Shown: one piece after another, positions 34,342 through 46,992 of the stretch
How positions within the stretch are numbered: the first letter of the stretch is position 1
How the letters are laid out: every line of letters begins with the position of its first letter
Assembly: GCA_030248215.1 (NCBI GenBank)
Contig: JASANG010000236.1
Location: 122,860 to 186,859, forward strand
Source: Enoplolaimus lenunculus
Taxonomy: Eukaryota; Nematoda; Enoplea; Enoplida; Thoracostomopsidae
DNA length: 64,000 nt
Direction: 5' to 3'
Notes under the pieces: model-generated
Databases searched by the model: none
Seen by the model: the letters and a program-made list of their open reading frames with translations, nothing else
Told to the model about the DNA's origin: nothing
Made by a program: the position numbers and the translations under genes

Positions 34342-34621
34342 CGCTAGCAATAGAAATGGATCAGTGTCTAGCGTGATTAGCCAATTTTTGATTACAACCC
34401 TGAATATCATGCTGTTGTTGACCGTTAATACTGCGGTTTTTAAATCGTGGTACAGTACTGTCTGTTTAAAGATATTACGTTACGACCGTTTGACTGCGAA
34501 AGAGACGCACAGTGTGCGACCTTGTATTTGCAAGTTTATCTTTTTGTGGAATACATTCGATGTTAAATCTTCGGGTACACGGAGTTGTACGATAAACGGC
34601 TGTCTCTGTCGTTAACAGCAC

Positions 34622-35421
34622 GAATGGTAGTCTCAATGAAGAAGTTGAGACTCAGACTGAGCCAGTCTCAAATTCTTTGAGACTGAGATTTGTGACATTT
34701 TTGAGTCAGAAATTTTTTCACCAATACCTGAAATATCTCAGAAAAATTCTAAATCACGAATTTTGAAGGTCCTATTTCGCTCAGACAACTTTAACAATAT
34801 AAGGTTAAGAAAGAAAACGACGTAAATTCCGTGTATTTATTTTTTGGCACAAAATATACAAACCAGAGTGCTACCGCAATTCCGATTCCGATTACAATTC
34901 TGCTTCAAAACAAGTCTCGATTCCGATTGTTATATCGCACAATAAAAATTACACTGTCGGAGAAATCAAATTAGTGATACTGGCTGCCTTTTGCATTAGA
35001 AATTTTACAATATTTATGAACTGCCAGATAGGTAGTAAAAGTTTTGCGACTTCAGTTCAGTAAAATTCTGTTGGCCCACAGACTAAATTTACCACATTGT
35101 TTAGTTCAATATTAAAGAATTTTACACACAATAGATTTGAGTGTATCACATTTCGCTTTTAAAACAAAACTTAGACAACCTTGCAGTCGTAAGTCTATTC
35201 CGCAAGTCGCTATGTAACCACCATTTACATATAACGATCATAAGTATTAATAAAACAATTTTCTACAACTGGCGCGCCTGTCTGGCATAACTACCGGAGT
35301 CTCCGTTTCTAAATCTAAGACTTTCAAAAGCTGAGATTGAAACTGAGACTAGGACTGGACTACGCGAGTCTGGAATTTCGAGATTTGAGACCGAGACTGA
35401 CATTGAGACTCCCATCCCTAA
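34622..35421. mobile_element. AGGGATGGGAGTCTCA family, longer copy with inserted sequence
   Basis: The left end GAATGGTAGTCTCAATGAAG and the right end ATTGAGACTCCCATCCCT match the ends of the 279-bp element at 4804-5082, in the opposite orientation. The interior is about 500 bp longer and includes a piece of the CAGGGTGCAACCGG family at about 34863-34975. It begins some 280 nt after the MORC2 stop codon. Confidence 0.65.
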
Positions 35422-35988
35422 CAGTGGCGTATAATATTTGAATTGAAGGTGCGTACTTTTAGTAGGATGCGACCACATATCAAAGCCTGACTGAAATGGC
35501 TGCTGAAACTTCAGTATCGGAAAGGTTTTAGATTAGTCGTATTTGACGAATTCTTTATGCTGACCCAATTTAATAGATTTGCGTCTTCGACCAAACCGTC
35601 AAGTTTTTATCAAAAAGATAAATCGGTTTTGTTGATTTTAGTGTTTACCGCAGAAGCATAGTTTCCTCTTTTTAGATTTTAAACGTCAGTTTTGAATTGA
35701 AGGACATTATAGAAAATATTCGCCTAGTTTTCATGTTTTGTGTAATTTAGAAACTTTTAGGATCCTATCTCTGAGCTGGAGCGATATACATACTTAGAAT
35801 GATCAGTTATCGGTTGATTGAATATGATTGCAGAGCGTGGTTGTTATATGATTTGATAATTAATTTTGTAATTATGTTCTAGTTTTCATTGTTTCATCAG
35901 CAAAATTGATAATATAGTCTTATGTTTGGAAGGTTGGCTAGCCAAAATTCTTTGGACATTAAGAGGATCTTAAAGTTTAGCTGTGGAA

Positions 35989-36948
35989 TTACACACAAAA
36001 TATATTGTCTTATATTGAAGAAATATTGTCTGGAATTTAAGACAATTATGTCGTAATATAGATTCTAGGCATATATGTCTTGAATTCCAGACTTCTTTTT
36101 ATAAATTTTTCAGAAATATGGGTCTGAAAACAAATATTTCTCGGAATTCCGATTCTTATTAGAATTCCGATTCAAAACGAATTCCGATTCCGATTACACA
36201 ATCAATCGGAATCGGAATTTCTACATTTTAATTTTAGGCCTACTTGCTGTGACATGTTGTGTAAAAACTCTGCACCATTTATCTATCAAATTGTTTTCGA
36301 TAAGTTCGCATCAATAATTGATTGTAGTTTAGCTAACAGAGCCAAAAATGATTGCCAATTTGTTCATGCGACGTTGCAGACACCCTAAATCAATATTATA
36401 CTTGTTAATACTAATTATCCATATAGTTACAAAATTTGTAGTTTCGATTCCGGTATAAATTTGCGGTTCCGATTCCGCTAAAATCCAGTTCCACTTTGCA
36501 CCCTCCTGATTTCTGAAATAGAAGACGAATATTTCTTAAAGATAAATCAAATTCGTGTGAAATACAACACAAAGATTTTCCAGGAAAACAACTCTAAAAT
36601 TCAGGTTAAAGCTCAACGAAATACCCTAATTTTACAACCTAAGAGACGTACAAGACATAAACATTGGTTGGAGGGAGCCTGAGCTCAACCCGAAATATCC
36701 TTGAAATTTATTTATATACACTAAAGAGTATAAACAGAGCAACTTGTTTACATACTTAAAAATCGGTAAATTAGTCTTGAATATAGATAACTATTTCTTG
36801 AATATAAGACATTTATGTTTAAACCGTTTCAATCACAAATGTATGAGCTGTTTAAGGCTATTAATGTCTTAAATATGAGACATTGATGTCTTGAAAATTT
36901 AAGAAAGTAGACGTCTTGAATTTTCAAGACAATTTATTTGATGTGTAA
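35989..36948. mobile_element. TTACACACAAAATATATTGTCTT element, interrupted
   Basis: The left end TTACACACAAAATATATTGTC and the right end (complement TTACACATCAAATAAATTGTC) are inverted repeats. Both are followed by GTCTTGAATTTAAGACA-like words. The hAT-like element at 36143-36508 is inserted within it. Fragments of the same family lie at 8071-8230 and 45297-45570. Confidence 0.6.
36143..36508. mobile_element. hAT-like miniature element, CAGGGTGCAACCGGAA family, reverse copy 4
   Basis: It is the reverse orientation of the copies at 15153 and 24005. It keeps GACACCCTAAATCAATATTA, GACGTTGCAGACACC and the end TTTGCACCCTCCTG. The left terminal bases are missing, but ATTTCT is found on both sides as a partial target duplication. 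It is nested in the element at 35989-36948. Confidence 0.75.
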
Positions 36949-39331
36949 AAGCGGAATCAAAAAATTTTGTATTAGTTGACAGATTGGAGCATGCTTTGCT
37001 CGATAGGTATTTTTGTCAGTATTTAAATTAATACTGCTCTACTGCCATATGAGTGTTCAATTTTTTTCTGGCTGATGTATGTACTGATTCTAAAGTTAAA
37101 TCCTGCCTACAATCCGTAAATATCTATTTTCATATGTGTAAGCTGTTTTAGGAGAGTACAAACAATTACTTATGCGTTGAGTGTAGCTCATAAACTTGTT
37201 AAGCTAAAGTATTAAAAAATATTTTATATTATGCAAAATAACTGTTAACCGTTATTTTTGCGCATTTATTTGTGTCGAAGCTGTCGTCGTAACAATCTGA
37301 GGGAAAGCAATTTAGTTTGCCGATTCGTTGATACAGTAGTATTGCTTTGTAATTATTAAATGTGTGATACAACGAGCATATAATTAGGTTTAAGTTCAAC
37401 TTTAACCTCAGCTCCTCAGTATATGCGCGGCTCGCATTACCGGGGCAGCTTGGGTCATGTTTTGCCTCTATCAGACTACTGGGGTAACATTTTGTCTGCT
37501 TGTAGACCCCGTATCATTCAAAAATTCGTATGTCTGTTAATATGTGTAGGTCACCTTTTGTTCTCCCAAAAACTACACTCTCCCGCCGAATATCATATGA
37601 TATTTGGTGTAATTTTGGAATATATGATATTCGCATAAATGTCCCACTATGGCATATGACATTCGACTTTTGTTTGTGATCCAATATGAGAGCCCGAAAT
37701 TTAACGTTGACGTAATCCCGCATTAGGAAATGATTTGGTTAGTAAAGTTCAGGCAAAACGGTCCACGTGCTTAATTATGCGTATGAAAAATTTTATAAAT
37801 AGAGAGACACGTGACTATTGAATTTGGCAGCTAAAATTGTTGATTGCAAAAATACCAACAAATGTTTTAGATTTCAGCTGGCATATGCGTTTTGACTTCG
37901 AGTAAAAACAGTTAAAACTGTATATACATAGTGTATCATTGAGGTGGTTACTACAGAACAGAGATAAAAATTTAAAAAATCCTGCCATTGAGAAAAAGTG
38001 TACACAGTTCTCGGTACAATATTAGGTTTTATACTGAAAAATAAATGTATATACTCGGTGCGATGTAATTTTTCATCATGTTTTGTTGTCCATGTCACAT
38101 ATAAGTTTGTGTATAAAAAATTTTATGGTTCAGTGATATTGAACTGGTAGCAGTGTAGCACGAACCCACGATCGAACCACATTTGATTTCGAACCCAACA
38201 AGATTTTAATCCTAGGTCTGCAACCGTTTGGCATGTCGGTTTAGCAAGGCTTATTCGTTAAGTTGGCTATTGTAAGGTGACTATTGAAACATCGGTCAAT
38301 GTAAGGAAACGGCCTGAAACAGTGTAATCCTACACCTAAGTGTAGGTATAAGCCTATCCATAAGCCCAAGCAAAAATTTAAGCGCCAGTTTTACTCTGTC
38401 GCAGTCCCCGTTTAATAACGGCCCGCCCCTGATGTAAGCATGGGCCGAAATATGGAAACCAGATTTTGTTGAAACAAACTGGTTCGAACCACCAGCGCTA
38501 GAAGTTTTTGAAAATGATTCATTGTATTCCAGGTCAGTTTCGTAAACATCGGTATTTTCGAACCTTGCTGGATTAGGCCTTTTGAAATTCGATTTCAAAC
38601 CTTCAATGTTTGCCAAATCTGAAACCGAATCCATAATTTTTACAACCCTGATTTATAGGTTTTTTCCATACATGCTGGTACAAATTGCGTCAGTCATGTT
38701 CTCGTATAATGCAAACATTTATCGTAGCACGGATGCTTTGGTGGATAGAACCTGGGGTTGGTTGTAGCTGGAAAGTTTGTTTTTGATACAAACGTGCACG
38801 AAGTGATGCTATGATGGTATTTGACTACTCAAATGTTTACTGCAAAAAATGAAAACGTATCACGAAACAATACCTGACTCTAATATAAAATGAATCGAAT
38901 TCCAAGTTCAGCAGCGCATTGATCACGCAGGTATAAAGTTTCAATACAGTACCAATTTTTTATATCTGTCCCGTTTGTCCCGCCTGTCCCACTTGTCCCA
39001 CTGCCTCATCATTCCCAACTGTCCCGTTGTCCCAATTATATTTTTTGAATGTACTCCTGGTACATTGCTGTCTTGGGGAAAATGGGACGTGTACTCCTGG
39101 TACATTTCTGTCCCGGGAAAATGGGACGGCCTTTAAAGTAACATTGGCCAAAGTTTCAATACTTTTACCAATTTTTGATATAGGTATTGTTGCGTTCCTA
39201 TAACCAAACCTGTACATTCTATACAGTGTACATCCAAATGTAAAGCAGATGCTACTAGGGTGCACAAAATCTGAAAAGCCGGAACCGAAGCTCAACGAAA
39301 TTTTGTGGTGGCTGTAACTAGGGGTGTAACT
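36949..39331. other. Gene-free stretch
   Basis: Only short chance frames. Small features: palindromic ATATCATATGATAT words near 37595-37645, TTAGGC-like words near 38325-38380, and tandem GTCCCGTTTGTCCCGCCTGTCCC-type words with a duplicated GTACTCCTGGTACATT near 38965-39125. No supported gene. Confidence 0.4.
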
Positions 39332-39693
39332 CAGTGTATATACAACCGGAGGTATGCCTCCGACTGCGCAAGAAAATCGACCTCCGGCTTCTGCTCCGGC
39401 TCCGGTAGAATTTTGCCGGGCGTTCCGGCAGTTGCGGTAGTAAAGTTTTGAAGAGTTTTGCAAAATTTATCTGTTTAGAGCGTTTCATTTTACTTTTGTC
39501 ACAATTTTCAAAAAGACTTTTTGAAATTTCTCAGGAAATCAGCGTAATACCGAAAAAAACTAACATGTTGCAGATATTGGCTGAAATTAAGTAATTAACC
39601 ATCATTTTTACTACCTAATTTCGCCTCACCTCCGGCTCCGCCAAGTTTCGTTGGCCTCCGGCTCCGGCATTTTTCACTTACGGTTGCACCCTG
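39332..39693. mobile_element. hAT-like miniature element, CAGGGTGCAACCGGAGG family, copy 1
   Basis: The right end CGGTTGCACCCTG and the decayed left end CAGTGTATATACAACCGGAGG are inverted repeats. The flanks GTGTAACT and GTGTTCCT agree at 6 of 8 positions. The interior is rich in CTCCGGCTCCGG. Related copies lie at 46089 and 50619. Confidence 0.7.
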
Positions 39694-39868
39694 GTGTTCC
39701 TAGATAAGGTTAGGTAGATAAATTGATGTCGAAATAGAGTTCCAAAAGTGCCATGAATTACACGCACTTAATGAACGATGGACCCAACTTGCAAAAATAC
39801 AAAAATGTCAATCACTATTTATCAAAACTGGTGGAACTTTGGGTATATAAAAATTCTATCTGCACACA

Positions 39869-40120
39869 CACTGTAAATTTGAGTGAGTTGATTTTAACTC
39901 AGAATGAGTTGAATTACTCAGTCTGAGTTAGGACTATCAGAACTCAGAATTTTGAGTTGATTCAATTCATTCTGAATTAATTAACCAACCCACCCAGAGT
40001 CAACTCAACTCAGATTAAGAATCACATCAACTCAGCGTGAGTTAATGTTTACTGGAATTAATTCAGAAATAACCAACTCGCTAGCTGAATTAATTAATCA
40101 ACTCATTGGTATTTACAGTG
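39869..40120. mobile_element. Miniature element, CACTGTAAATT family, copy 2
   Basis: Ends CACTGTAAATTTGAGTGAGTT and (complement) CACTGTAAATACCAATGAGTT, 252 bp. It lies 48 bp past the stop codon of the P450 gene and so probably within its 3' UTR. Confidence 0.8.
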
Positions 40121-40168
40121 CAAGGTTGATTTTTTTCAGATGCAGACCTCCAGTTGTACCCTTGACAA

Positions 40169-43100
40169 CTAGAATATAGAAGTAGCATAATCAAGTAAAG
40201 TTTTCTTTCCATCGCGTGGTGTAAAATATAACCGGTGTGGCCCGGGCATGAACGTAAAATTCGGTTTGCCTCCGCAAAGTGGATTTCGATCAAACGAAGT
40301 TAAATCCAACCGAATGTTCAAGCGGTCCGCGATATAAACCAGAAATAAGAAAAGTTCGTTTTTCGCCAACTGTTCTCCCGGACAACGTCGTTTTCCGACC
40401 GAGAACGATAGAACTTTTTCCGAAAGCTCTTGATTAAAGCAGCCGTCGTCTCGTAAGAACCGTTCTGGTTTGAAACAGTCTGAAACAAAAGTAAAAAACT
40501 TTCATCCGGGTCTGAAATATATACATACCAGGGTGCAACCGGAATTCCGGTTCCGGTAGGGAAATCTGGTATTTTTTACTATCCGGTTCCGGTAATAAAT
40601 CCGGCATTTTTTCACCGGAATTTTCCGGTATATATTTTCGGTATTAAAAATTTTTCTCATTCCAAAATTTAAGAGAAATTGAGGGAAAATTTAATATTGG
40701 CTGTATCAATTTTGGCGAGGAATTCAAATTTTGGCGGGTAAGTCAAACTTTGATAGGAAAATTGAAATTTCGGCAGGCATGTTAAAATTGTGGCGGGAAG
40801 TTCAAATTTTGAAGCGAAAGTTTGACAGGAAATTGTGATTTCGGCAGGAAAATTGAACTTTTGGCGGCATATTCCAATTTTAGCACGGAAATTTAACTTT
40901 TGGCCAGAAACTCAAATTTCGGCAGGAAAATTAAATTTTTTCGGAAAATTCTGATTTTAGCGCTCGAAAACACATATACTACCAAAATACTTTGCCATTT
41001 TGTACATGTCCTAACAATATATAACATGCAAAAAACAACAAAATAACGTTATAAATTTTTATCTTATTTAGCGCTGTCTTACGAAAAACTTTTAGACTGT
41101 TACGATAAAGTCCGACAGTTCGCGCTATTCCATATTAATATTTAACATATGCGCAAACAGTTTAAAATTAGAGCCAAAAGGTCCGCGCACAGCTTTGCAA
41201 TAACAGTATAGCGAGCCTTTTTAAAACAGTATATAAAGACGATAGAAGTGCTGCGCGCACTATGGTAGAGTGACATTATTTCGGATCGGACAACTATTGG
41301 AATTATTCAGAAAACGTACTATGGTCAGGAAATTCTTCCGGATCGTGATTAATCGCGTACAAATTGGCGATAACTTGTGTCCCTTCAGGAATTACATATC
41401 CCGCCAGTTCGGTATCTTTCGACACTAAGTGTGGAATGGTTCCACCGAAATCGGATGCCCATCGCAAAGTTTCTGTTACAACTGCGCGACAATAGTGAAG
41501 TCGTTGCCAGTCATCCTGAAGCACACAGTACAGTTATAGTAGCCGTGTGAAAATTGAAAACCGTGGGAAAATCCGCAACCATGATAAAATCGGTAATTGA
41601 GGGAAAATCGACAACCGTGACGTAATCGAGTTATTTTGGAGACAAAAATCATTTGCGAATAATATTGCATTAAAATATATATAGCATACGTAGCTTTCCA
41701 AAGCAGCTTAATGAAAACAAACCTTTATTGTTGGTTTTTGATTGTCGCTCAATTTTTTATCAATTTCGTCCTGTGCTTTTTTCTGAACCTCAGGATGACA
41801 AGCTAAAAACAACAACAAACTTTATAAGCGTCCAACTGTTGTATTTGAGTGGTAGTGGTGATTGTAAACGTCTATATCTGAGCGTTGCGCGTTCAAACGA
41901 AATAAATACCTTAGTAAAAAGGTTTATAGAATAAGTTCTAGCTTTACTGTCTAAACAATTCTGCTTTACGTGATAATGTTTGGAATCGTTAAAATACAAT
42001 TTTCATACGTTAAAATTTGAAGTCTTTTCTGCACTGCATTTCGGTCTTCTTAATAATCAGGGCCAATGTGAAGAACAGGGGCGGAACGTATTCTGTGGGA
42101 CTACAATATAATAAGCTTTCGCTTTAGACTAATTGTTTGCTAGACTTGGTTTAAGGCTTAGGATTAAGAATACACTTATATTACTGTTACGATCCGGGTG
42201 TGTCTTACCCAGCAACAGAAACATCCATTCCAAGTTTTCTTGTGTTGTAAAAAATCCTGCATCGAACAATTCGATAGCAGTTTCGCGGATTTCTTCGTTA
42301 GTAATGCCACTGAAATTTATATAAAAGGCTTTCCCATAAATTTTACAAAATTGAGCCATGCGAGATATACAATGTAAGAAAACTGGCGAGTGAAACGATT
42401 GAGAAAATGAACGCCACATTAGTGCTAAACCTTAATACATTTTGTTTACTGTTGGAGGTCCTAGGCCAGGGTGTCGTCCCATTGATCGGCCACTGCTAGA
42501 AAACCTGAAAGTCTGTCGATAATAACGAGTTCAGACGAGTCGTGGTGGTAAGGTTCGAAATTATTATGCACGTTTAGACTTTATTCCGGTCGTTTATCTT
42601 TGTGAGATTGTGTATAGAATCCAAGCTTGCCCCAATTTAAATTTGTGGGAAATATCCATACATAATTATTCTTTTGAGCGCCGAAAAACTTTTACGGACA
42701 ATAAATTGTTAGTAATCTATATACGGACCACGTTTGCAACCAGCTCAGTCTGCTTACGGAGCAAAACAAAGTTAGGAAGTTCATGCGGTTGAAATAAACT
42801 TACAAGCGGAGCTAACACTTTTCAGGGAGAGGAACAAAATCATTCTGAGGGGGCTGAGCTCTTACCCAGTCCCACCATCTGGCTACGGGGCCGTTTCCAG
42901 CTCAAACCACCAAGAAAATCAACGAATTTTTCTACTATTTCCCAGTACGAAACCAGCATTCAAACTTACGCTGCCCGTTTTTCGTCTTCCGTAATCTCTT
43001 CAGTTGCCTTCGAAAGTGAATCTGCAATAGTTCGCACATCACCTGTATATCGATGTTTGGCAAGCTCTGCGCGTATATGTCGTACAAAGTTTTGCATCAT

Positions 43101-46100
43101 GTTTTCAATTTCACTTTTTTGTTTACCAAACGCACATTCAGCGAACGGGAACAACTCCATCAATTGAATGTTTTCAAACCCGGCCGTAAACGTTTTCACA
43201 TATTCAATTAATTCCTGATTGAATTGTTCGTCCGGATTTGGATCGTTGCCAAATATGATCGATGACATCATCGCGGCGGTCGCTTGAATGAACGGCTGTT
43301 TTGTGGTCACCGATTCGCCAGGTGTTTCGGTAAATTTTTTAATTAACCAATCAGAGATCTGTAAATAAGAAATTTGTCACGTGTGCCCGTAGGGCTCGAG
43401 TATCAAAGCGCAAGCAATTGAGTATGCTGGGGAAACAAAAACAGCTTCTATCCTAATTTCTCAAGTTCAAATCCCAGCATGAAATTCATAGATCTCAAAT
43501 ACAGGTTAAAATACTTGTAGCTGAAACGGTTAAATGCAATGTTAAATGGTAGATTTCAGTTGCCATTGACATACCTTGGCGGCCCTTAATAAACGATAGA
43601 TTTCTCTTCTGAGTGGTAGCAAGAGTTCCGATTTGGATAAAGGGGGTTCCTCACGGGGGTGTCCACCAAATAAGCTCGGTGTAAAAGTAAGTAAACAATC
43701 TTGGATTGCAATTGTATAGTGGCCGCCAAAATTATTCGGTGTCCTCCAAATATAATTTACGGCGGACGCCCCCCTGATTCGGATTCGGTTGTAAAAAAAC
43801 CGAATTTAAAAGGCGAATTCAACAGTGCTCCGTAACCTATGATTTTTCATTTTCACACAATACAAATTTTAACGACTTTTTGTTTCAGGTCACAAATCGC
43901 AGAACTGATGTCGGGCACGAAATAAACTGTGCTTGGGAAAAAACATATTTGCTGTAATAATAAATGTTATTTGCTTTGCAGGTTGACAACCAATGTTCTA
44001 ATATTTTGTTAGTATTCTGAAACAAGTTGTCGATATATCAGAACTTTGCAAAACACAATGTTTGGATACGGATCCAACAAATTAGCAGTGGATTTGGATA
44101 CGGTTAAATAGCGGAATCGGTACCACCCTGTTCTCTCTATTAGCCGAATATATACTTGCTAAGCAGGCATTAGATCCTTTGTATCTATTTCAGATCTGTT
44201 TTGCTCTTATATAAGTGGACTGTTTTGGACTAACAACTGGGTAAAATTTCTGTCAAAATTTTGTTGGACATTAAATTTTAGAGCAATTTTAATTCAGAGC
44301 ATAGATTATAATGGTCTAATACACTAAAACATCGCATGAGTTGTGTCGATTCCAGGCGAATATATATAACATATTTCAATTTTCAAAGGTAAATGGTCTT
44401 ACAATATACAAATTGGGTTCAAGCTTTGAATTCTTAGCTGTTGTAAAAATTCCCAATCCACGATTTGCTAATTTTCGGCACAGTTTCCATCGTTCGCCGT
44501 CTGCAAATATGATGTTGCGTTCACCAGCGTCCACCAATATTTTTGCCAAATTACTTTTTGGACGTGACGAAAATTCGTTGCATTTGAACGCATCTCGAAC
44601 CAGAGAGGCTGAAATTTAGTCTTGAAATGACATTTTTTAATTATTGTGCAGATTTTTAATACTTTGCAAAATATTCAAAAATGGCAAAATACCTATTAAA
44701 AAAATGATGTGTCCTGTGCTTGACGATAAATTATACAGCAGTCACGTAGTCAGCTTTCAGTATACTCGGTGTAGAGAATTCATAAGTTGCATGTACAGTT
44801 TTGCAAATTATGGCTTACAGGTAGGTTAAACTCTTCGACGAAGACAAATTTTTCTCTGAGAATGAATTTTTTGGCTACTGGAACTTTACACATTTAAATT
44901 TTAAAAAGGAGTCCGTATCTCTAATAAGAGTCTGTAAGCGGATAGAGTCCCTAAACCGTAATTAAAGTTCATAAATCTCAATTATCCTATTCTAGCGCAT
45001 AAATGATTCCATGGCCAAATAAAGTTGAGTTCGAAACTTTAAAGCGTACATAAGTTTTGAAAGTACATTTTATGTATAACCTTGCATTATCGCTCAAACT
45101 TTTGATACAAAACTAATAACGTTTTATTCAACGAACAGTTGCAATACCGAATATATATCAGCAACGAAGGGCGGCGAAGAGCGGATTAAAAATAAATAAC
45201 CTTCCGCAACCGAATAACAGGGTGGTTCTCTCTGGAGAGGCCAAATAAATTTCAGTCCCCTCTCTTATTGTGGTAACTACAGTACTCTAGCCTACACACT
45301 AAGCAAATTGTCTGCTGTTCAAGAAACTTTGTCTGAAACTTCGGACATTTATGTCTCAGTAAAGACTTCGGGCGTGTATGTTTGGAATCGTTGCAAATAA
45401 TTTCAAAAAATTTTCAGAAATACAGTTGTTAAATTTTTCATTTAAGACCATATCGTACACGTTTCTGCTTCAGGTATCCGGTAAGTTCAAATTTTACAGT
45501 AAAAACTGCTAAGCTTAAGAGTCTGGAAGGTATAATTTCACATTTCAAACTTCTTGAACACTTTTCTGAAGCGGAAATTTAATATGTAAATGTGTGTAAC
45601 TCAATACTTGCCAATGATCTGCTGGTGTTGCGATTGTGTATGTTTTGTGAATGTCCTGGTGTGTCTGCGCAAGTGTCGACGTTAGGTTAACGCTCGGTAC
45701 TTCAAAAATTTCTGAGTGTTAACCCGAGGTTACTCAAAATTTTTTGATCAACTCAGGTTAACACTCTAAATTTTCAAATTTTTCCGGCTATTAACTTGAG
45801 TTTATGCAAATTTTTGTCCTCTGACACCTTGTTGTGAAACGCGCATAGTGGCCTTGAAATTTAGCAAATTTAAAACGAACATTTGTTCAAAACCACAGTG
45901 GCTGGTTGATATCCCATTTGAAGTTGAAATATGTCGCCATAGTTTTTTCGCATTTTCGACAACGCATCTCGAAACCGTTTGTTCTGCCAGATTGTTGGAA
46001 GGTTTCCTACTACTGGCAACCCGATAGGTCCTGAAAAAATGATAGGCTAGAAGCACCTTCAGACCGCTAAAAGGTCTAATATTTAAGCCAGAGTGCAACC

Positions 46101-46992
46101 GGAGGTGAAAAATACCGGAACCGGAGGTCAACAAAATTTGTCGGAGACGGAGGTCATTCATGAAGTGAGGCGAAATTGGGTAGTTAAAATGATCTTCAAT
46201 TTGCTGACTTTAGCAAATATTCGTAAGGTGTTTATCTGTAAGGTGTTGTTGTATCTTTCGGTCTTACAGATATTTTTACAAAATTTTGGCTATTTTTCCT
46301 CAAAATTTTACCAAATGTTAAAACAAAAGTCACCAAACCAATAGGCTTTGAAAAACCATGCAACATTTCACAACCAAATTTGCTGAAACTGCCGGCAGCA
46401 ATTTTACCTTAGGCGAAGTTCGGTATTCTGCACAAGCCAAAGGCAGCCCTCTGGTTGTACTTTGTTTCCACATATTGACATTTCTTTATGAACTTGATGT
46501 TAGCCAAAATAAATGGATTATCCGTCAACTCTCAATAAAACAGTAAAATAACAAATCAGCTTTAGAAATTTTATCATATGGTTGGAAACCTTCACTGTAA
46601 ATTCCATTGAGTTAATTAATCCACTCACACGGAAAGTTAGTTATTTCAGAATTAACAGAAAACATTAGCTCACTTTAAGTTTCATTGACACTTCTGAGTT
46701 GAGTTGATTCCGAGGAAGTTTATTAATTAAACCAGAATGTGTTGAATGAACTTAGAATTCTGAGTTCTGGTAGCGATAACTCAGACTAAGTGATTCAACA
46801 CATTCTGTATAAAATCCACTCACTGGAATTTACAGTGTTCATATTTAGTTTGAAGACGTAACATTTTTGAATTTTGAATTTTTTACCTGGAGGTTGACCT
46901 TTTCGAGCGATCATTTTATGAATATACCACGCGACCGCAATTGCTAGCAACGCGGGCGTTGCGCACGAAAGCAAACAACTAAATATTGACAT
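40169..46992 (-). CDS. Microsomal cytochrome P450 (clan 2-like), complete, 8 exons
   Basis: Exons in coding order: 46992-46887, 46030-45881, 44608-44403, 43358-42970, 42309-42209, 41802-41723, 41515-41320, 40479-40169. All junctions are GT-AG on the minus strand and all phases agree, giving 512 residues, the normal length. An N-terminal membrane anchor (about residues 5-25) is followed by a Lys/Arg-rich stretch and the hinge PPGPIGLPVVGNLP. The K-helix ExxR is ETLR, the PERF motif is FKPERF, and the heme loop is FSVGKRRCPG with the thiolate Cys. These features and the hinge suggest a clan 2, ER-bound enzyme that oxidises small lipophilic substrates using NADPH-P450 reductase. The substrate cannot be told. 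The I-helix motif reads AGFFTT where AGxDTT or AGxETT is usual, so the acidic proton-relay residue is missing. Introns hold several transposons. Least certain: donor GTTCGT of exon 2 and the junction from exon 3 to exon 4. Confidence 0.92.
40695..41278. repeat. Interspersed element with a TTTTGGCGGG tandem array, copy 2 (in P450 intron 7)
   Basis: Degenerate TCAAATTTTGGCGGGAA-like units span about 40705-40935. The same roughly 250-bp tail as at 2690-2945 follows (shared words: AACAAAATAACG, TATCTTATTTAGCGCT, GACAGTTCGCG, CTTTTTAAAACAGTAT). No exact TTTGGCGGGAAA survives, so this copy is more decayed. It lies in the last intron of the P450 gene and ends about 40 nt from exon 7. The CCGGTTCCGG-rich sequence at 40531-40660 just before it belongs to another element. 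Confidence 0.8.
43383..43510. repeat. SINE-like fragment in P450 intron 3
   Basis: GTGCCCGTAGGGCTCGAGTATCAAAGC resembles the head of the 62330 element. AAGTTCAAATCCCAGCATGA has the form of a B-box and T-arm. The middle is interrupted, and no full tRNA fold is possible. Confidence 0.4.
44909..45283. mobile_element. ACTGTAGTGACCCGAAT family, copy in P450 intron 2
   Basis: The right end, read as complement, is ACTGTAGTTACCACAATAAGAG, matching the terminal repeat of the intact copy at 49061-49473. The interior shares AGCGGATAGAGTCC, GAAAGTACATT and AACCTTGCAT. The left terminus is missing. Confidence 0.7.
45297..45570. mobile_element. Fragment of the TTACACAC...ATTGTCT family
   Basis: TACACACTAAGCAAATTGTC and the following ACATTTATGTCT-type words match the element at 35989. 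The right end could not be placed. It lies in P450 intron 2. Confidence 0.4.
46089..46464. mobile_element. CAGGGTGCAACCGGAGG family, copy 2 (P450 intron 1)
   Basis: The left end CAGAGTGCAACCGGAGGTG and the right end (complement CAAAGTACAACCAGAGG) are inverted repeats, 376 bp apart. No target duplication is recognisable, which suggests age. Confidence 0.65.
46593..46837. mobile_element. Miniature element, CACTGTAAATT family, copy 3
   Basis: Ends CACTGTAAATTCCATTGAGTT and (complement) CACTGTAAATTCCAGTGAGTG, 245 bp. It begins 49 nt inside P450 intron 1, next to the exon 1 donor. Confidence 0.8.

Noticed and set aside
38960-39463. 167-codon minus frame
   Set aside because: It runs through GTCCC-rich tandem words and half of a hAT-like miniature element; no domain or splice support.
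43660-43800. Possible small inverted-repeat element (GGGGGTTCC... / ...GCCCCCCTG)
   Set aside because: The G-rich and C-rich ends agree too poorly to set limits, and no target duplication or second copy was found.
45802-46161. 119-codon minus frame as a separate gene
   Set aside because: It is an off-frame reading over P450 exon 2, whose correct frame carries PIGLPVVGNLP and joins in phase to exons 1 and 3.
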